NCBI RefSeq assembly: GCF_030272615.1 | Contig: NC_081412.1 | Coordinates: 40,850,791-40,914,790, forward strand | Direction: 5' to 3' | Length of the DNA: 64,000 nt | DNA from: Cryptomeria japonica | Taxonomy: Eukaryota > Streptophyta > Pinopsida > Cupressales > Cupressaceae | In this document: one piece after another, positions 58,101 to 64,000 of the stretch | Position numbering within the stretch: the stretch's first letter is position 1 | How the letters are laid out: every line of letters starts with the position of its first letter | Position numbers and translations under genes: made by a program | Notes under the pieces: generated by a model | What the model was told of the DNA's origin: nothing | The model's database searches: none | Seen by the model: only the letters and a program-made list of their open reading frames with translations

Positions 58101-58900
58101 TTCAAGCAATTGATCATTCTAAGTCTCCATTCAAGGCTAAGTATTGCATTCAAGACAAGGATTCAACCATTGAAGAGGAGATCACTCATAACACATTACA
58201 TACTACATATATTACACCTTCGCATGTAAGAATACAAACATTCTTACAACAAGGTATCAGTACTTGTTTACATTACAAGCATTTACATTTACAACATTCT
58301 CATTTCTTGGTTAATTCCAAAACCGGGGTTTGACCTAAAGGCAAACCCCTCATCCCTAACCCCCCAATCATCCTCTCTTTTCTGTGTGTAGGTTGCAGGT
58401 ACGCGGCTGTAATTGAAGATCTGGAATCCTTGTGCAGAGACGAACAGATCCACCTTCGTTTCGCGGATTTTTCGGAGGACCGTGTGCACGCCGGGCGCCA
58501 TCATCCCGTCAACTTTCGCTCAAATTTGCAGAACAGCACCGTCTCGACATTTTACTGCTAATTCTAGGTCCGCAGCTTCATCCCATATCCCTATCTCTAT
58601 TTATAAGTGAATCTTTCCTACTTTACATGCATTCTTAGTTCAATCTTTCTATCTACATTTCTTTACAAAAGAGGGTATCCTTGATGTCTTAACCCTTGAA
58701 ACTCATATATAATCCAATCTTGCATTGCGTGGGATTGGATCTTGTGGGTTTCAACCCCTCTTTTGAATGTAAAGTCTTTCCCAAGTGAAAATCATCAACC
58801 CTAGTGACTCTCCCTTCTCTCTCCTTGGAGTTGGGGAGAAGAGAACGACTAGGGTTCGATTTTTCCACTTTACACTTAGATTAGTGGCCCACCCTTTATT

Positions 58901-59363
58901 TGTCTGAACATCATGATAGCTTCAGTGTAAGGGGATAAATGGTTTCCCCCCCCAAGACACTCACCATAAGGCTCCTATGGGATGAGACAAAAATCCTTGG
59001 CTTAGCATAAGCTACTTATAGCTTTCTGGGGAGAGGGTGATAGGGTCATCCTTCCAGTCCTGGAGGCCCCTATTTGTTCGCTCATGAAAAAGGAAAAAAT
59101 AGTGAATACACCCCTCAAGGTGTCCTTGCAGTTGAGTTGACAGAGATTCCAAGTTGTAGGCTGAAGTTACCGCCATGAGAACATCAACCTTAGGATAAGA
59201 AAGTGTTTTTTGTGTTTTGGATTGTATTTAGACCCATGAAAATTTTGTTGAATTTGGCCTATGAACATACACATTGGTCACATTAATTTTAATAGTGTCA
59301 CTAGTTGTAATGATCATTGTGTCTTCCTGTTTGTGATGTTTGATCTAAAGGGCTACACAAAAT
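58901..59363. other. Unassigned non-coding stretch
   Basis: May be the internal start or flank of the preceding LTR. No ORF or motif recognised. Confidence 0.35.
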
Positions 59364-60317
59364 TTATGTATATGTGTTTCTATATATGTATATATGTACA
59401 TGTATGTGTTTATGTGTGTGTATGAGTACATGTGTGTATATGTATGTCTGTGTATGTGTATACATGTATATTTGTATATGTATATGCACACATGTGTGTG
59501 AATATGTGTGTATATTTACATGTGTGTATGTATGTGTATGCACATGGATGTGTGTATGTACAAGTATGTGTCTATATGTGTATGTGTGAGTATATATGTG
59601 TATGCGTGTATGTATGTGTGTATGTATGTATGTGTATGTGCACCTACATGTGTGTGTGAATGTGTGAGTATGTATGTATGTATGTATGTATGTATGTATG
59701 TATGTATGTATGTATGTATGTATGTATGTATGTATGTGTATGTGTGTGAGTATGTGTGTATGTGTATATATGTCCATATGTGTGAGTATGTGTGTATGTG
59801 TGTGTATGTTTGTATATATGTGTATGTGTGTGAGTATGTGTGTATGTGTATATATGTGTACTTATGTGTATGTATGAGTATGTATGTGTATGTGTGTATG
59901 AGTGTATGTGTCTATGTATGTATGTGTATGTGAGTGTATGAGTGTATGTGTATGTATGAGTATGTGTGTATGAGTGTATGTGTGTGTATGTACCTGTGTG
60001 TGTGCATGTATATCTATGTATGTGAATGTGTGTATGAGTATATATGTATGTATGTGTATGTGTGAGTATGTGTGTGTGTGTATTAGTGTATGTGTGTGTG
60101 TGTATGTATGTGTGAATGTTTGTATGTATGGGTATTTATGTATGTATGTGTATGTGTGTGTATGTATGTGTGTGTATGTGTATTTGTATGTGTATATGCA
60201 TGTGTGTGTATGTATGTGTGTATGTATGTGTGCATGTGTATGTGTAGGTATGTGTATATCCTATGTATGTATGTGTATGTGTATGTGTATATGTATGTGT
60301 ATGTGTATGTATGTATA

Positions 60318-60348
<31 letters not shown>

Positions 60349-60410
60349 GTTTGTGTATATACTATGTATATGTTCATGTATGTATGTATGTGTGTATGTG
60401 TGTCTATATA

Positions 60411-60443
<33 letters not shown>

Positions 60444-60650
60444 GTATATATTGTGTATGTATGTATGTATGTATGTATGTATGTATGTATGTATGTATGT
60501 GTGTGTGTGTGTTTGTGTGTGTGTTTGCATGTGTATTTGCATGTATGTTTTTGTGTCTACATGTATGTATCTGCATGTATATTTCTATGTTTGCATGTAT
60601 GTATGTGTATCTACATGTATGTGTGTATATACTTTGTATATCTATATATT
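59364..60650. repeat. Long compound (TG)n/(TATG)n microsatellite
   Basis: About 1.3 kb of T, G and A in TATG, TGTG and TGTATG units, with a pure (TATG)n block at 59669-59736 and another at 60456-60500. The long Cys/Val/Tyr/Met ORFs in all frames are artefacts. Confidence 0.97.
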
Positions 60651-62440
60651 TATATTTAAAGATGGGTCCAATTGACTTGACATATATGTGCATGTCGGTA
60701 AATGTATTTAGGGGTTTGCATATTCAGATTGCTTCTCAATAATAGTTTGTCCAATGGGTAATAAAAGGAATAGATTATGGAATTATGATTGAATAAAAGA
60801 GACAAAAAAAAGAGATACAAAACCTGCTCAAGAACAAGTTCCCATTGATGATGAAGCGGTCTCGATTCAAGAAAGAGAAGTAAATGGTCCTAGTCAATCC
60901 AGAATTTTTTTTTTGGGTATAGCCAATTTGATGGAGATGGATGAAGACACTCTTTTCGATGAGATTTCAGCTGAGGATATGGTACTAGAAATCACATTAA
61001 AATTAAACTCCAAAAAATTTTGGGATGAATATTTTCAAGATAAATCTCTAATTGGAAGAGCACAATTGTTTGCAATTTTTTTTAGGAGAAAAGAAATGAC
61101 CCCCATTTTGGAGTTGTTGGGTGTTGATAACAAGAAGGAATCATCAGAGGGATCAGTAAATCAAACAATGGTTGAAAATTTGCAAGAAGCTTAGAAATGT
61201 TTCGAGAGCACAAGTCAAACTCCTGATTTAAGTGTTGCACATAGAGCATTAATGACTATGATTTCTAGTAAGAAATTATCACAAAGAAGACAAACTCAAG
61301 AAATTGCTCAGTTATTGAATGTGTCTAGAAGAATTGTCCAAAGATATATTAGGAAAAGAAACAGGTTGGATGAGAATATTGAAAAGAATTGGGTCAATAT
61401 TTGCAGGGTTCCTCAAAAAGATAGAATTGTTGAAGATGTAAGAAGACTTGTTATTGAATACTGGACTAGTCACTCTCATATTTCTCTCAATAAAAGAGAC
61501 ACTATACAGATTAGAGATGAAGATGGTACAAAAATTGCACAACCAAAATAGTTTATAGACATAGCACAGAGCGAACTATTTCAAGCATTCAAACAAGAAT
61601 TTCCAGATGTCAGAATATGTTAAAGAATGTTTGAGGGATTACGACCAGGTTTTGTGCGTATCAATAAGGTACGTGAAACTTGTTGTTGTTGAAATCACAT
61701 TGAATTTCAGCTGCATCTCCAGTCATATAAAAAGGTAATGACATAAAGTAATCCAAATGCACTCATCCCTGCAAGTACAACACAATTTGTGAAGTCTATT
61801 TTATGTGATAGATTAGAAGGTTTAGATGAATACAATGTAGAATTTATAAAAAATGCATGTGCTGACTGTGGAGATTTTAAGAAATTTGTACAAATTGATA
61901 ATATTGATCTTTCAGTGCAAGTTCTATGGAAAATATTTGAATATAAAAAATACTAGACAAAGTCAAGAGCTTAATCGAAAAAAATTGTGTTAAAAGAGAG
62001 CGAATTTCCTTATAAAGAGTTCATGTGTAGATTTCAAAACATGATATATCCACATATCCTACACTGTCATGGTGCAAGATGACAAGCAAAATAGTTTTGT
62101 ATCTCAAAAAATTGCTTTCCTCTACGTTGCATTCTTTCCATAGTAGACTTCTCTGAGAACTATACATTCAGTCCTCACACATAGATTCAAAGTCAATACT
62201 ATCATTCTGAGCAGGTTGCAATTTTTTTGTACAAGTTTTGTATAGACATGCAGAGTTTTATGTGTCTAGAACCTGATGAAGATGAACACATTATCATTAA
62301 GGAAGTTCATTTTTATATCAGTGATGATACTTGTCATGACAAGAGTTATGTAGCACATTGTTTTGAGATTTTTTTTAAAAATATCATACATCGCCAGATA
62401 AGTGCTTCACAACATTGGATTTGGTTTGATGGATGTGTTG

Positions 62441-62538
62441 GTAAGTATAATTAAGTTTTAATTAAATTTATTTTAATTATCTAGTATAATTAAGTTTTCT
62501 AAACTAATAAATATTATATTTGATTGTAACTTCATAAG
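62441..62538 (+). other. Candidate intron 1 of the transposase-like gene
   Basis: Donor G|GTAAGT after WFDGCV; acceptor CATAAG before sequence encoding QFKYAKAFNW. The frame is off by one across the splice, consistent with a later indel. Confidence 0.5.
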
Positions 62539-62696
62539 ACAATTTAAATATGCAAAAGCATTCAATTGGTTGTAACAATGGCATGCTAAATGTGGTCTAA
62601 AGTTTTTGTAGAACTTTTTTGAGAGTGGACATGGAAAAGGAGATCATGAAGGAGGAGCCTGTGTGAAGCATGCACTTCGCCAACATGAACTTGGAG

Positions 62697-62772
62697 GTAC
62701 ATGCTCAACATTTATAGGAGAGTGTGTATCTTATGGGTTGGAGTTAAATTGCTTAAATAAGTTAATGTACAG
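62697..62772 (+). other. Candidate intron 2 of the transposase-like gene
   Basis: Donor GGAG|GTACAT and acceptor TGTACAG|GTAAC. Removing the 76 bases joins RQHELG to GNNIRNSSEI in frame with a Gly codon split across the junction. Confidence 0.7.
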
Positions 62773-63270
62773 GTAACAACATAAGAAATTCAAGTGAGAT
62801 AGTAGAATGGTGCAAAATTCATTTTGGTGCTCATGACATGACATACAACAAATGCTATTTTTGGGAAGTTAAAGATATTGATTGATCTAATCCTTATAAT
62901 TGCCAAACAATTAATGGCATTAGAAAATTGCATCAAGCGATGACTATAGGACATAGAAAACCCCTTGTGATTCAAATAAGAGAACATAGAACTTGTTTTT
63001 CTATGAAATTGCATTAAAAATAAGTCATGTCTACAAAACTTAACAAACCTCTTGTGATTCAGGTAAGAGAAAAATCATGTTTTTGTGTTGACTGCATTGA
63101 AAACAATGCAAATATTCAATAATGTCAGAACATTAGAGATGGATTTGTTTCACAATGGGAGATGAAAAATTTATTCGCAATGCCTCCTTATGAAGATAGT
63201 GGTATTGTAGATATTCACGATCCTCTATATTCAACCTATTATGAACATGTTTCTGATTTAGTTGTGTTAG

Positions 63271-63359
63271 GTACAGTTTAAATTTAAATTTAATTTGAAT
63301 TCATTTTATATTTGACCATACACTTTATAATTTAATTGTTTGTAATTTGTGGTGTACAG
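63271..63359 (+). other. Candidate intron 3 of the transposase-like gene
   Basis: Donor TTAG|GTACAG and acceptor GTGTACAG|GTGAT. Removing the 89 bases joins SDLVVLG to DIFVMVV in frame. Same phase and same GTACA-type borders as intron 2. Confidence 0.7.
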
Positions 63360-63829
63360 GTGATATTTTTGTCATGGTTGTAGATCCTGACAATGTAGAA
63401 GGTGTTGACTATTACCTACTATGATGCACAAAACCAAAATGTAAATTGTCAGAGTCAGTGGAAGATGTTGATGGACAACAATATCCCATTGGATCGGTCA
63501 TTGTTGAAGGTATTTATTATCAACAAATGGAGATAGATAACAATGGTGTTACATTTACTGAATACATGCCCGACCAAAAAGTTTTGCATTATAGTCACTT
63601 AGTTATAGCAACAAGACTACAATTTGATACTTTACAAAAAAGAGTTTGTGGCCCCCAAAAGTGGAGGTTTCCTATCGAAGATCATGAAAGGATATTAGAA
63701 ATAGTAAAAGACAGAGAGGATCTAGATTTTATGTAAGATGAGCTCAATTAATCATGTTTTTTTAACCATGATACATGTCTATATATGCATATATATGTAT
63801 ACATGCATGTATATATATGTATGCACTAT

Positions 63830-64000
63830 GTTTTTGGATCATCATACATATGTACATATGTACGTTCAAGCTATTTTTTGGATCATCATACATATGTACA
63901 TATGTACATTCGATCTATTTTTTGGATTGTTATACATATGTGCGTATGTACATTTGAGCTAATTTTTTGGATCGCTATACATATATACATATGTACACAT
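63830..64000. repeat. 44-bp tandem repeat, about four copies, runs off the edge
   Basis: TTTTTGGATC.TCATACATATG-type units start near 63831, 63875, 63919 and 63963. Each contains the near-palindrome CATATGTACATATGTAC. Preceded by an (AT/GT)-rich stretch at 63770-63825. Confidence 0.9.

Larger units (their letters stand above)
57606..58900 (+). repeat. Gypsy-type LTR-like sequence (3' limit uncertain)
   Basis: Starts TGTAGCGTCCTAAAATTGTG. It contains a GC-rich tandem repeat (57780-57867), a TATATAAA box (57991-57998) followed within 100 bases by the CATTCAAG minisatellite, and later CATTGCGTGGGATTGGATC and an AG-rich block near 58830. The organisation resembles a long gypsy LTR with promoter. 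I see no primer site or gag after it, so it may be a solo LTR. The end is a guess. Confidence 0.45.
60754..63736 (+). pseudogene. Intron-containing DDE-transposase-like gene, broken
   Basis: Starts at ATG 60754 (MGNKRNRLW); the frame runs through the open parts 60913-61194 and 61252-61551, interrupted by TGA near 60793, TAG at 61192-61194 and TAG at 61549-61551. The N-terminal part is acidic; 61297-61354 reads as a helix-turn-helix (EIAQLLNVSRRIVQRYI); ETCCC lies near 61675. Catalytic-type motifs: VDFSENY with Asp at 62146-62148, WFDG with Asp at 62428-62430, and SGHGKGDHEGG at 62624-62656. Past two introns come HFGAHDMTYNKCYFW and a Cys cluster CFCVDC (about 63078-63095), a third intron, then an intact C-terminal exon ending at TAA 63736 (REDLDFM). 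The VDFSENY / DG / HGKG order is, from memory, that of DDE transposase-like proteins found in several eukaryotes; I cannot name the superfamily. I saw no terminal inverted repeats. At least six stops make it a pseudogene. Confidence 0.65.

Noticed and set aside
59364-60742. Several 67-233 codon ORFs rich in Cys, Val, Tyr, Met, or Thr, His, Ile
   Set aside because: They lie in the TG/TATG microsatellite and exist in several frames at once; repeat artefacts.
63830-64000. CRISPR-like regular repeat
   Set aside because: Repeat units abut without unique spacers, and the context is eukaryotic; it is a tandem repeat.

Overview
The window looks like nuclear DNA of a seed plant with a large, repeat-rich genome. 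Copia and gypsy LTR retrotransposons with 0.8-2.6 kb LTRs dominate, tRNA-Met-type primer sites recur, a plant-type LINE RNase H remnant is present, and a broken transposase gene carries GT-AG introns. A conifer or other gymnosperm is my inference only. I find no intact host gene, tRNA, rRNA, CRISPR or operon-like feature. Almost every ORF is a retroelement fragment or an artefact of simple repeats. Labels E1-E6, S1 and S2 are mine.

Layout. 1-5477 (minus): E1, a copia-like element cut by the window edge, with a gag carrying four zinc knuckles and a large extra ORF with an acidic, lysine-rich tail. It appears to sit in an older LTR (5478-6691). 6699-8063: short inverted repeats and a 1.2 kb pyrimidine/purine/pyrimidine tract. 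8064-14624: AT-rich non-coding DNA with small duplications and a possible LINE tail. 14625-15808: solo LTR S1. 15908-25887 (plus): E2, a complete copia element with 5-bp target duplication CTTTA; its 3' LTR contains solo LTR S2 (22950-25297) with its own duplication GTTTT. 25893-28879: non-coding DNA, a LINE remnant and a poly(A)-tailed insertion flanked by long direct repeats.

28880-52221 (minus): a 23.3 kb nest. Host copia E3 (duplication TAGTG) carries E4 (32153-40591, a gag-only copia-like element of the same LTR family as S2) inside pol, and E5 (42689-51319, a chromodomain-bearing gypsy chromovirus) inside its 5' LTR. All three lie in the same orientation. 52458-56060: 5'-truncated copia E6. 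57606 to about 58900: a gypsy-type LTR-like sequence with a GC-rich 31-bp repeat. 59364-60650: a TG/TATG microsatellite. 60754-63736 (plus): a broken but intron-containing DDE-transposase-like gene, the least familiar item here. 63830 to the end: a 44-bp tandem array.

The window is a record of nested insertions followed by decay. Many stops lie where conserved family motifs have Gln (CAG to TAG) or Trp (TGG to TAG), as expected from long-term cytosine methylation. None of the elements looks autonomous now.
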